NCBI RefSeq assembly: GCF_024323335.1
Contig: NC_066582.1
Span: 88,036,944-88,100,943 of the forward strand
DNA from: Lathyrus oleraceus
Lineage: Eukaryota; Streptophyta; Magnoliopsida; Fabales; Fabaceae
Length of the DNA stretch: 64,000 bases
Direction of reading: 5' to 3'
Shown: positions 33,509-43,672 of the stretch, piece by piece
Layout: every line of letters starts with the position of its first letter
How positions within the stretch are numbered: the stretch's first letter is position 1
Program-made: the position numbers and the translations under genes
The notes under the pieces: model-generated
The model's input: the letters and a program-made list of their open reading frames with translations, nothing else
Databases searched by the model: none
Told to the model about the DNA's origin: nothing

Positions 33509-34810
33509 ATGGCGGGAAATCAAAATTTCGGAAATATCATCTTCCGATCCGGAGATGACAACTATCAGCAGGAGCAATTCGAGCGCTTCCAACAGCGAGG
33601 CGTCGCTTCCACCAGGTACCCCGATTTAACTTGTTTACAACAATTGGGCTTACTCCAAGGTATCGAGTGGATGCTCCGTAGAGCCGATTTAACCTTCCTT
33701 TGCACCCATAACCAACCCACCTATCCTTCCCTAACCTTAGAATTCCTAAGTTCTTACGACTACACCACTCCCGTCGGTGAAGGTGAATTTCTAACCGGTA
33801 CGGCAACCTTCCGTATGTTTAACACCGAGTACTCTCTAACCCAACGCGAATTGAGTGCCATGCTACAATTTCCCACAGAAGGTCTGCTCCATGCCAGAAT
33901 CCCTCCAACCTCAAACTGGAACACAGTTCTAGTTTTCGACCTTTTTAAGAAAATTTCCGGTATAAATACCTACAACTGGGAAGAACTCCTTCTCTCCCAC
34001 ATCCATAACCCCACCATCCGTTATTTTCTCCGTATCCTGCAAAACACACTCTTTGGAAGACCAAACAACAGTAAGGTCAACTCAAAAGAACTCTTTTTCC
34101 TCCAGTGCGTTTTTGAATCGGATACTACGGTAAACGCCGCCTCTTTTCTCTTTCATCATATCCGCACCTTATGTGCTAGAGGCCGGCAACCCTTTATAAT
34201 TGGTGGATTAATAACCTCCATAGCACTTGGCCTGAACCTAGGGGATAAACTCCAAACTTTAGAATCCCTACCACCCCTGTCTATGGATATCAGCTATTGC
34301 CGCTCCAGCCGCCTGATTAAAAACAGAGTAGGCGGAGGCTATTATCTGATGGTGAACAACCAAGCAGTCCCAAGTGTTGTGCTACCCAATACCACCCTAA
34401 CCGATGTCACAAACCCGGACCGCCACCTCTACGATCTTAGCGCTCCTGAAACCACCGAGCCTTCACAAACAAACCAGCAAACAGATGAGTTTGAAGAAAT
34501 GGAACAAGGTGATCATCCGCCAACACAACAATCAGTCCCGCTCAACCCTTCCAGTAATGCAGCCGGCCCATCCTCCCAACGTCGTCGACGAAGACGACCT
34601 GCGACCAACGACGACATTATGGATGCTATCGATGGAATGCAGGCACAGAATGCAGATATGATGCAGATGATGCGTCAAATGCAACAGCAACAGGATGCTC
34701 GGAATGCCATAACCGACCAGCGGTTTACTGAGTTGTTTAGCAGATTCGACAGCTTAGACATACGTCAAAGATCACCAGGACCAAGAACCAGAGGTGGAAG
34801 GCAGCCTTAA
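33509..34810 (+). CDS. Second extra ORF of element D (Athila ORF family, intact, 433 aa)
   Basis: The ATG at 33509 opens a 433-codon frame with no lesion. The globular part (to about residue 300) is the Athila ORF family and a distant paralogue of the ORF at 31545. It ends in an acidic, Pro/Gln-rich linker, a run of six Arg (RRRRRRP, about residue 357) and a Met/Gln-rich segment likely to form a coiled coil. There is no signal peptide and no hydrophobic segment long enough for a membrane helix. The Arg run suits a nuclear signal or nucleic-acid binding. Function unknown. TLEFLSS...YSLTQREL resembles the plant mobile domain, which is my inference. Confidence 0.85.
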   Translation: MAGNQNFGNIIFRSGDDNYQQEQFERFQQRGVASTRYPDLTCLQQLGLLQGIEWMLRRADLTFLCTHNQPTYPSLTLEFLSSYDYTTPVGEGEFLTGTATFRMFNTEYSLTQRELSAMLQFPTEGLLHARIPPTSNWNTVLVFDLFKKISGINTYNWEELLLSHIHNPTIRYFLRILQNTLFGRPNNSKVNSKELFFLQCVFESDTTVNAASFLFHHIRTLCARGRQPFIIGGLITSIALGLNLGDKLQTLESLPPLSMDISYCRSSRLIKNRVGGGYYLMVNNQAVPSVVLPNTTLTDVTNPDRHLYDLSAPETTEPSQTNQQTDEFEEMEQGDHPPTQQSVPLNPSSNAAGPSSQRRRRRRPATNDDIMDAIDGMQAQNADMMQMMRQMQQQQDARNAITDQRFTELFSRFDSLDIRQRSPGPRTRGGRQP

Positions 34811-34860
34811 TTGTATTTTTCTTTTCATCTCCATTTTGTATTTCTTTCCCTTAAAACATC

Positions 34861-34893
34861 GAGGACAATGTTTAGTTCAAGTATGGGGGGGAA
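34861..34893 (+). other. Second PPT-like site of element D
   Basis: GAGGACAATG...TTCAAGTATGGGGGGGA closely resembles the sequence that ends at the 3' LTR (35869-35900, GAGGACAAGC...TTTAAGTATGGGGGAGT). It lies about 1 kb further upstream, 50 bp after the second extra ORF. Confidence 0.6.
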
Positions 34894-34955
34894 ATTATTC
34901 TTTCCATTCTCATCTTTGTTTCAAGTATGTACTCTCCCTTTTCATTGTTATTTCC

Positions 34956-34957
<2 letters not shown>

Positions 34958-34991
<34 letters not shown>
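34958..34991 (+). repeat. 34-bp poly(A) tract
   Basis: An uninterrupted run of 34 A lies about 150 bp after the stop of the second extra ORF. It may be a simple homopolymer or the trace of a captured polyadenylated transcript. Confidence 0.9.
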
Positions 34992-34992
<1 letters not shown>

Positions 34993-35868
34993 AAAATATT
35001 TTTTTTTAAGTTAAGTCCCGAATGTGAAAAATTTTCTATTATCTATTCCCCTCAACTTTCTTGAGCCATAACAAAAATTTTAACACACCCAATAAGTATA
35101 AAGGTCGCCTACTCTATAAAATTTGAGTGAAATCAAAACAAAATCATTACCATAACAACGCTCTGAGAACCTCAATATGTTAGATCAGGATAAGTACCTA
35201 TTATACCGAACTCCTTGAACTTTTAGTTCTATGGTAACCCCAAGTAGTTTATACAGAAGTCAGCACCATCTTAATAGCAAACTACGTGGAGAGCCGATGA
35301 ATATAAGTGAATGATCCCCAAAGTTACATGAAATATACGAATATATCAAGAAATGCACTAATTAAATTAGGTGATCCTTACCAGATCATTTAATCTAAAG
35401 GTTGCAGATCATGCAAAAACACAATATGAAAGATCCATTATGAGTTGGTTCAGTAGGAATCTGGTACTGAACTCGGTAGGGCGGACTACGGTTCGATCCC
35501 CCGCAATTTGCAATGGGCTGAATAATGAAGTTATCCGACTTATGTACCAGAACTTCTAGCTAAAAGCGGATCATAATCACTAACCGGTTACTCCACTATG
35601 TGCGCGAAAAGATAAAGGGCTTAATGTGATTTCGCTAGAATGAAAACGGGTAAAATAAGACTAAAGGAACCAGGATAGCTATCATAGGGTACTTGAACTG
35701 ATTGGCATAAGGTAGGGTTATCTAAGTTGTGACGGTAGTTGTTGATGTCAAGATTAAACTCAAGTCCTCCTAAACAAAAACCCATTGGCAACCTAGTACG
35801 AATTGATGTGCGCTTTAAAATTTCATCTGGCTAAAAACTTTTAACAAGTTCTATACTGAATTTTGCTT
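34992..35868 (+). other. Non-coding region between the two PPT-like sites of D
   Basis: I see no credible ORF. The one structured item is a pair of pol III-like boxes: TGGTTCAGTAGG (35446-35457) resembles a tRNA A box and GGTTCGATCCC (35490-35500) a B box, 32 nt apart, with GCGG...CCGC pairing around the B box. I could not fold a convincing tRNA cloverleaf, so at most this is a tRNA-derived relic. Confidence 0.35.
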
Positions 35869-35901
35869 GAGGACAAGCAAAGATTTAAGTATGGGGGAGT
35901 T
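35869..35901 (+). other. Polypurine tract of element D
   Basis: GAGGACAAGCAAAGATTTAAGTATGGGGGAGTT ends directly at the TGATAACAC start of the 3' LTR. The purine-rich AAGTATGGGGGAG is the expected primer site for plus-strand DNA synthesis. Confidence 0.85.
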
Positions 35902-37693
35902 TGATAACACGAAATTATATCGCTTTTTAAGACTTAATTCAATTAAATTATATTATCATTTACGCTAGTTTATCTCATTTTATCAGATATTATGCAGTAT
36001 TCCTCTTCTATTTATATCAGGTACCCATTTTGAAGCAAAAGTGAAAAAGGGAAGAAAAGGAGGTGTAAAAAGGAACAAAAAGGAGAGAAAAGAACCAAAT
36101 GCCAAAGCCCAGCCCAAAGCGCACAAGTCACCAATGCTGTGCCTGTGACGGACGTCACAGGACGCGTGACGAGCGTCACGCGAAGTAGCCTTGTGACGGA
36201 CGTCACACATAGCGTGACGAGCGTCACACAACTCCACTACCTTTTTGGCGCAAGTATCGCCCTCAGAAAGACTTGAAGAATAACGTTAAGGAGTTGGTCT
36301 CCTATATGCACGCCGTGGATATAGCCACGCTGAAGAATGGGAGAAACGGAATGCAGTTACCAAGGCTATTATAAATAGCCATCTCACAAACCAAAAGAGA
36401 AGAGGTTTTTGCACGCTCAGTTTTGCGAAAGCTCTGCCAAATTTTCCTTTCACGCCTTTGCCTATTTTTCTTCCTTTCCAGCATCGTTCATTTTATTTAT
36501 TTTATTTTGCAAGCTTTATTTTCTTTTTCCCTTGCAATTCTTTTTCCCTTGCAATTTATTTTCCCCCGTTCTTAGCTTTTAGATATTTTTCGCGTAGTAG
36601 TTTCTACACCGGAAACTACTGTGCAACTTTATACCGGATTTAACCTTACGTTATATTCCAGTTTTATTTCCTTGATTTATTTTACTGTTTAATTGAAGAA
36701 TCCAAGAACAAATCCTACCGGCTTGTGGAGGAGTGTTCAAGACCATTGTATTACGCATTCAGGTTCTTTAATCGTTATTTAATTTTTAATGTTTTATTCT
36801 ATTGTTTATTTACATTGCATGCCTGGAATGAGTCTGTTTATGCATGATATAGATTCTTATTTATTTAGCATGTCTGGCTAATTTGCCTAGGTATCGGTAT
36901 GTAAAGTAAGCAGAAAAAGGGGTCAAGACTAAGTCGGTCTATTCAAACTTAAAATTTGAATCAATCTTTTTATGGTCTTAACTTACAGGTTTAATAACAA
37001 GATTTTTTACAAAAGTAAAAGACATAAAGAAGTTGAAACCAACAGAGCGAGAGTTTGAGGTTTTAACTGGACAGTGTAAGTTAGTCATTAAGTCTATCTC
37101 AGGGCGAGAGCAAGTTTTAGAATTAATTAAATTCTGACTTTTTTCCAAAAAGTATTTTTAAAGATTGAATGTGAGGACGAGAGTTAAGCATTTAGATTTA
37201 ATTGTATAACCTAAGTCAACAGAGCGAAAGTTTGAGATAAGGGTGTTTAAAACGGTCAGTATTTTCTTAAAAAGAGTTTCTGCAACTTTATTGTTTTCAA
37301 AATATGATTTTTGACTTAATTATAAGTGACAGCTACATTAATCTAAGATCATGGTTTCTTCAACAGAGCGAGAGTTTGAGATAAAACCTTTAACCAATAA
37401 AGTTAATCGAAACGATTTATTTTAAAACCGAGAGACCGACAAGGAATTGATTCCCTAGTTTTGACGAACTACATACCGATATCCGTTTTATTGATATTTA
37501 ATCTAGATATTAGTTTAGCTCTTAGTTTTTCCCCAAACAATCGAACATTTTCACCTTAGCTTTACGTAGTAACTTTAGATAACGGTATATCGATTCATAA
37601 GTCCCTGTGGGATCGATATCTTTTAAAACTACGCGATAGAACTGTGCACTTGCAGTTTGTATCCCATTCTCGACTCACACAGTCGAGCGATCA
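35902..37693 (+). repeat. Element D 3' LTR (1792 bp)
   Basis: It is a copy of the 5' LTR at an offset of 11920, with one added A at about 36789. It carries the same dyads (36145, 36166, 36193, 36214) and TATA box (36370-36377). It ends GCGATCA at 37693, directly followed by CAAGG. Confidence 0.97.
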
Positions 37694-37698
37694 CAAGG
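37694..37698. repeat. Target site duplication CAAGG, right of element D
   Basis: It matches 23977-23981. Joining the flanks with one copy restores the pol frame of element C across the insertion site (VINLG block). Confidence 0.95.
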
Positions 37699-37878
37699 TT
37701 AATCACTTCCACTGATTCTTCGTGTGGTTGGATGACCTTTTCATCTTGTTTGAGCAGTCTTGCCAATTCTTCGGGGAGCTCGGCCTCTTCATCACAATCT
37801 TCACCGGCTTGATTAATCGGGTTGTCAAAATCGCATGAGACCATAACATAATTGTCATTGGTGGTTTTCGAGGGCGAT
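37699..37878 (-). pseudogene. Start of the pol exon of element C
   Basis: The N-terminal acidic stretch of pol (EEAELPEELARLLKQ) ends HEESVEVINL, where D is inserted; it continues in the same sense at 23976. It starts right after an acceptor TCATGCAG at 37879. Confidence 0.85.
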
Positions 37879-38147
37879 CTGCATGATTTAAGGTTCATGC
37901 TTTTATTGATATGAAAGAAAAGATGGTTTGAAAAGAATCTTTTAAGAAAATTGAAAATTGTCATTTTGAAAAAAGGTGAAATAAGTAAATGAAAGACAAG
38001 GATCTCAAAATTGGTTGCGAAACATGGACTTTTTCCATTAATGATTAATTAGGAAATTTGATGAGGCCCTACAAATGATTCCCCCATGCCTTGGTCTTGA
38101 CATGGGTTCTTTTGATAAAAATAAAGGAAAACAACATTGGAAATTAC
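37879..38147 (-). other. Intron between gag-pro and pol of element C (269 nt)
   Basis: The donor GTAATT is at 38147 and the acceptor TCATGCAG ends at 37879. A TAA stop lies at the donor, so unspliced RNA ends after protease, and splicing reads on in frame into pol (phase 2). E has the same arrangement. The body is T-rich, as plant introns are. Confidence 0.75.
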
Positions 38148-39261
38148 ATTTTAATCAGGGTCACTTTAGGTATTTCAATCTCAGTCCACTTTGTGGCACC
38201 CTTTCCATCAGTCTTTGTGAAGATCAATCCAACATCTTCTTCTTCGTCTTCTTCAACGACACATATACGATTGTCATCAAGGTAACCAACACTTGAGAAG
38301 TTTTCGGATAGCATGAGCACTGATCCCTATGTAGCTTTCGGCGCGGGCTTCTTCAAATTATGGGAGTTGTATCCCAAATAGGTACGATTCTTGTTGGCAA
38401 GAACTTCAAGCATTCTTCCCCATCCTTAGAAGTGTATGTCGTTTATGATTGTCAGGGCATCCTTAAGAGAGGCCATTGAGAATTCCACATTCTCTGATTC
38501 ATCCCTCGCAAGGCTAAATATTTCGACATTGATAACTTCAAACGACTGAAACGGGATTTCCTTCATCTCCCCTTCTCATTCAACATAACAGAAAGATGCG
38601 AGGTGACGTACCATAATATCCTCCTCACCCTCTATGACAACCAGTTTATCATCAGCCAAGAATTCCAATCTTTGGTGGAGCGTTGAAGTGACTGCACCAG
38701 CTAAGTGGATCCAAGGCCTTCCAAGAAGACAACTATAAGTTGGATAGATATCCATGACAAAGAAATTGATAAGCAAAGTATGGGGACCAATCTTAATAGG
38801 CAGATTCACCTTATCGATTATGGTCCTCCTAGTCCCATCAAATGCTCTTACTACAAGCTCACTCGGTTTCATTATGAGTCCTTCAACAGTTAGCTTAATA
38901 AGGGAGATCTTAGGCATCACATTGAGGGAAGACCCAGTGTCTACCAAAACTCTTGATAGGATTATGTCCACACACTCAATAGAAATGTGTAGAACCTTGT
39001 TATGATTCCTCCCCTCGGAGGGAAGCTCCTCGTCACTGAAACCCAAGCTTAAGCTAGTAGCGATATTGTTAACTACCCCTTCAAACTGGCACACAGAGAT
39101 CTCTTGTGGCACATGAGCTCCATCAAAAATTTTACCAAAGCATCCCTATGGGATTCTAAGCACATCAATAAAGACAACATCAAGATCTTTAAGGGTGTCT
39201 GGTTAAGCTGATTAATCACTCGATAGTCGCTCTTCTTGATAATGCGTAAGAACTCTTCCAT
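38148..39261 (-). pseudogene. Aspartic protease region of element C
   Basis: The active site is DTGSS (DTG at 38933-38941), followed by SCLLGRPWIH and the TSTLHQRLEF block. Upstream (39073-39261) is the helical EEFLRIIKKSDYRVINQL block found before protease in E. Downstream (38148-38575) an acidic tail leads to the intron donor; this part has stops near 38440 and 38330. The frame shifts near 39110. Confidence 0.85.
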
Positions 39262-40068
39262 TTCATTGGATGGTGCAGGATCTTGTCTCTACTGAGCGTC
39301 ATCAATTTGTGTGCCTTTGTCTAAAGTTGAAGGATTGCTAGTTCCAATCAGAGTGGGTGTTGGTGCAAATATCCTTCCACTTCTCGTGACTCCGCTAGTG
39401 TCGGCGATCTTGATTATTGGATCACTAGAATTCAATGGTTCTTCTTGAATCTTATGACCATGGATGTGGACTGAGGTGTCATATACCCATGGGGCTGCCT
39501 TGGTGTCATCGTACGGGAATGGTGTTGGAACTATTATTATCATCGGAGCAACATAATTTACTGATAAAGTTAACTGAGACAAGTTATATGGAATTTGCAG
39601 AGGGGGGACTTCGTCATACGGTATCTCGAGGGTGGACATATCTTTGAGTGAAGAGGGTCGATCAATTACAATAATTCCTTGATTCATCAGAATTTGAACG
39701 GAGACCTCCAATATCTCACACCGTTGTGGGTCCTTTAAACAATGTTCGCAAGCCTTGGTACAAACTAAGAATGCATCACTTCTTATTAGTATGTTCTTGA
39801 TTTTAATGAGCAGAGTCTTCAATTCACTGACAGAGGTTATCACTTTCCTTTTATCGTCCAATTCTATCATATTTACATTTGCGTTATTGTGCGGAGGAAT
39901 AAGATTATTATTTACATTTGGACCATTGAGTGTGAATGTAATTGCCTTTGAATCAATAAGATCTTGTACCTTGTACTTAAATTCTTTGCAATTCTCGATG
40001 GAATATCCGGGAGCCCCGAAATGAAATTCACAACGGGAATTTGCATCATAACCGGGAGGAAGAACCAC
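39262..40068 (-). pseudogene. Gag C-terminal and linker region of element C
   Basis: The open block 39289-40068 has the zinc-finger-like CEFHFGAPGYSIENC, in which the second His of the A and E pattern (CAFH...DH / CVYH...GH) is Tyr. A Cys-rich block (CTKACEHCLKDPQRC) follows, then the SGRIF block before protease. Role: nucleic-acid binding end of Gag, by analogy with E. Confidence 0.8.
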
Positions 40069-41425
40069 TGGTGAGGGTCCAAACTCCCTTAGTTATACAA
40101 GTGATCCTCTTAATAAGTATGGTAGAATATGGTTGTACGGCATAGGAATCGGGTCAAACCTTCTTTTAGGCCTTCTTACCCTTTGTTGTTGTTGTTGATA
40201 CTGTGGTTACTGACATTGTTGTTGTTGTTATTGTTAATAACGTTGTTGTTATGGTTGTTGGTGGCGTTGTTGTTGTTGAGGTTGAATAGGAATTGTAAAT
40301 GGTTATTGTTAAATAGGTTGGACGGGAGCCACAACATCTACTTGTTGATAAGTGGGATTTCTTGTTCGGATGATGGCAATGGCATTGGTCTCGCCTTCTC
40401 GTTTTTTATCGTAAGGAAAAAAGGTTTCTTTGATGCACCGGATGTACTTTTAGAGTTTTGAATCTTGCCCATCTTAATCATATTTTCAATCCTTTCTCCA
40501 TCTAGGACTAAATTAGAAAAACCTAATGAGGTGTTCCCCCCATTCTGTCAAGATGTGGGCCTTGTAGGTTACCCATAAACATGTCTATTGGTTCCCTTTC
40601 TAGTAATGGGGGTTATATCCTAGAAACTAATTCCCTCCATCGATGGGCATACTCTTTGAAGGATTGCTCAGACCTTTGAGTCAGATTTTGCAACTGCGTG
40701 CGGTTAGGTGCCATATCAGTGTTTTACTAATAGTGCTTGAGGAATGCCTCAGTCATCTCCCTCCATGTGTGAATATGGTTTCCCTCGAGTTGCATATACC
40801 AATCAAAAGATGCCCCACTGATGGAATCTTGGAAAAAATGCATTAATAGTTGATCATCACTGGAATAAGAATCCATCTTTCGGCAGTATACCCTAATGTG
40901 AGTCTTAGGGTCGCTATTTCCCTTATATTTTTCAAAGTCTGGGACTTTGAACTTTACTGAAATGACGACCCCATGAACTAGGTACATTTCCTCCGTGTCA
41001 AGACAGAAAACATCGGTGCTCTCCATTGCTTTGAGCTTCTCCTCGATAGCTTTTACCTTCTTCTCCACCTCATTGGTTGCTGAACCGAAAGTGTCATACT
41101 TAGAAGCAGCCATTGGGCTGAAAAAAGCATCATGTTGATCGTCTATGTCAATGACATGAGGACGAGGATTGGTGTGTGAAACACCAATGGGTGCAATTAT
41201 GTTAACTGGAGGATCAACTTGAGAAGGTGGACTCGGTGTCTCGACCACTTGAGGGGTGGGAGGATTGGAAGCATTGGCATGTTGGTTCATATCCTCTTGT
41301 ATTTTTGCTATAATTTCTTGCCCTCTTGCAACCGCTTGGATAATCTCCATTAATTGTCGGATCTGGGACCATACCTGGGATACTTCCTCCTGAAGTGCAT
41401 CTTGGTTTTCTTGAAGTTGTTCCAT
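40069..41425 (-). pseudogene. Gag core of element C
   Basis: The ATG at 41425 (MEQLQENQ) opens a coiled-coil-rich N-terminus, a Pro-rich spacer, then KFKVPDFEKYKG and LLMHFFQDS, the Gag core shared with A and E, ending at a stop near 40727. From 40726 to 40069 only fragments are readable, including a CAA/Gln-rich stretch at 40180-40290. Upstream, 41426-41767 is the ORF1-gag spacer, with a possible splice acceptor (CTAACCAG, minus strand, near 41483). Confidence 0.8.
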
Positions 41426-41767
41426 GACAACTTATCGGCGTCCTTGTGTATCGTACCGGAAAGTCAGCTTCGGAGAGTGGTTCTGGTTAGAAAAAAGGGT
41501 GGATGGATGAGTTTTTATTTTTTTATGTTTTGAAAGATGAAAATGATGCGTGAATGTTTCTATTTTTAGTTTTATGTTAAATCAAAGCTCTTTTTAGTTA
41601 TTCGTGTTTATTCATTGCAAGAACTACTTGACGATTTATGTTCACAATCACAGATAAAGGAAAACACAATAGAGAAATTCACAAAGCTTTCATTCATCCT
41701 TTGAAGGGAAAATAGATTGCAATACATGGAATTTTTAAAGCACAAGTAGTGGAAACAAATAAACTAA

Positions 41768-43672
41768 CTAGATATCAACCCTAAAAGTGACCCCTTGAGA
41801 CTTGCGGAGAGCCTCATTGTCGGTGATGAGTTCGGCCATCATCTTCTTGCAGAATTAAAGGAAGTGATAAACCTCATCAGGGGTATTATATGGGCACATC
41901 ATCAGATCAACCTCCTTCAACTTGTCAGGAAAGTCTTGAAGGGCATAGTTAGTCAGAACCGCCATATTGGTGTATTTGTCCCTCCACTCGTTGTAAACGG
42001 CTTGGAGATTGTGGATGATTCCATCCCTTTGAGCAATGGCCGCTTCGGCTCCATGGCAATGCTCCTCCCAATGTCTACAATTGTTTAGCAAATCTACATA
42101 GGCTTGGTCATAGATCTCCCTCTTCAGGTTCTTGATTTGCTCGTTCAAGGTTGAACTGCTCGCGTAAGAAGCTTCGATGAATCTTTTCTCTCTCTAGTTG
42201 TTTGTTGGCTAGAAGGTCCTTACACTCCTTGAGAGTGGTCCTTAGCTCGATCTGGGCCTCATAATCTTCCCTCACTTCTTTCTTTATATAATTAGACTTC
42301 TCGACAGTTTTCTCAAGGTCCTTGATGACTCAAAACGCTTGATCCAACTTGTCATTGCGGAAGTCTAGCTCAGAATTAGCTCTTTGTAGAGGTTCACCAA
42401 CCCAAACTCTTTGTCCCTCGGCTATTCGGAGCCTCTTCTTGCTATCCTTGACTTTTCACAAACTTGCTTACCCTTATCCTCTAAGACGTGGTTATGTTCC
42501 TTGACACGATTGAGTTGGACTCGTAATTGAGTATTCTCCAACTCAAGCTCTTTGATTTGGTTGGTAAGCTTGTCCATGTCCTCTTGTAGGATAGGCTCGG
42601 GCTTGGGCGTCAACGAGAATGAGGAAGAGTCAAATAGAAACGACATCTTAACCACCCTAGCCCTATCTTTTACCCACACATAGTAGGGTTCCTTGGATAG
42701 GATATTTTTCTTACCCCATTCTTGGTCAATACAGACTATGTTTGTCCAAGTTTTTCGTACTCTTTTCACATTTGAATCGAGCAGGTTTACAGTATTGGTG
42801 ATGAAAGGAATGAAGTCTCTTTCCTCGGGAGGACTTGTCATGGCGTACCCTAGTTGTCTCTTGAGTATAGAAGGGTTGTAGTTGATGCAACCTTGTTTTC
42901 CTGTTAAGGGTATGTTAGGGAACTCTCCACATCTTGCAATGACGTCTTTCGTATCCCATTCTCTCTTGTACCATAAAATTGAACTGGCAGAGAGGGATGC
43001 GAACTTTTGAGGCCATGTCAAATTATTTTGAGCAAAGGGTTCACTATGAGGCATGCAGACCCTCATCTATAGATGTAACAAAGAAGCACAACAGAGGAAA
43101 GTACCCCCTTTTCTTCTCATGCCTTCAATTTCCAAGTGATCCATGAACATATCCATATTTGGGAAGAGGACAATTCCATGAATCAAAAGTACCAAAGTTG
43201 CACTACAGAAGTCGGGTCTTCCTTCTTTAATCATTTCCCAAGCATGGGCTTCGAGAAACTTTTGGGTTAAACCTTTGATAGATCTTTTAATGCCCCAATT
43301 AGCCACTAGCTTGTTGGCGTTGACACCCAAGGCGAGTGAGAGCTCGGCCAAACCATAACCTTCTTACAACTTGGGGAAAGGGTTATACTCTTTGATTGAT
43401 CGGTTGAGGAGACTCTCGAGGTCTTCCAAGGTTGGAGTGATTTGGAAGTCAGGGAAAGTGAAACATCTTAAAGGGACGTCACAGTATTGGGCCATTGTAG
43501 TGATAGCACCATAGTCGACCTTTTCGATTAGAAGATCTATGATGTTACCAAAATTGGCTCTAAACTTGTTGTCTTTGAGAGCTACGACCTTTGAGCAGAT
43601 GACCTTTAATGAACTGATGTCGGGACTCTTGAAGTGGAAGGTAGAGGTGATTTTCCTTGTTGAAGTATCCAT
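41768..43672 (-). pseudogene. ORF1 of element C (Ogre extra ORF)
   Basis: The ATG at 43672 (MDTSTRKI) and the stop at 41768 bound about 630 codons of the Ogre ORF1 type. Blocks RCFTFPDFQITPTLEDLE, GIVLFPNMDMF and CGEFPNIPL align with A and E. The C-terminal third is rich in heptad-like Leu/Glu patterns (about 42430-42590 and 41870-42150). Breaks lie at 43364, 43067, about 42420 and 41855. It is intact longer than A's copy. Function unknown. The leader 43673-43740 ends abruptly at E. Confidence 0.8.

Larger units (their letters stand above)
23982..37693 (+). mobile_element. Element D: complete Athila/Cyclops-like Ty3/gypsy retrotransposon
   Basis: The 13,712-bp element is bounded by TGATAACAC...GCGATCA LTRs and a perfect CAAGG duplication. 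In order it has 5' LTR, tRNA-Asp-type PBS, gag, protease-RT-RNase H, integrase, two paralogous extra ORFs, two PPT-like sites and 3' LTR. Extra ORFs after pol and this PBS are typical of the Athila group, to which pea Cyclops belongs. The LTRs appear identical except for a single inserted A, so insertion was recent. A few one-nucleotide lesions in gag-pol probably prevent autonomous movement. Confidence 0.95.

Noticed and set aside
35490..35500. A true tRNA gene
   Set aside because: The boxes are tRNA-like, but I could not build an acceptor stem or a consistent cloverleaf; kept only as a low-confidence relic.
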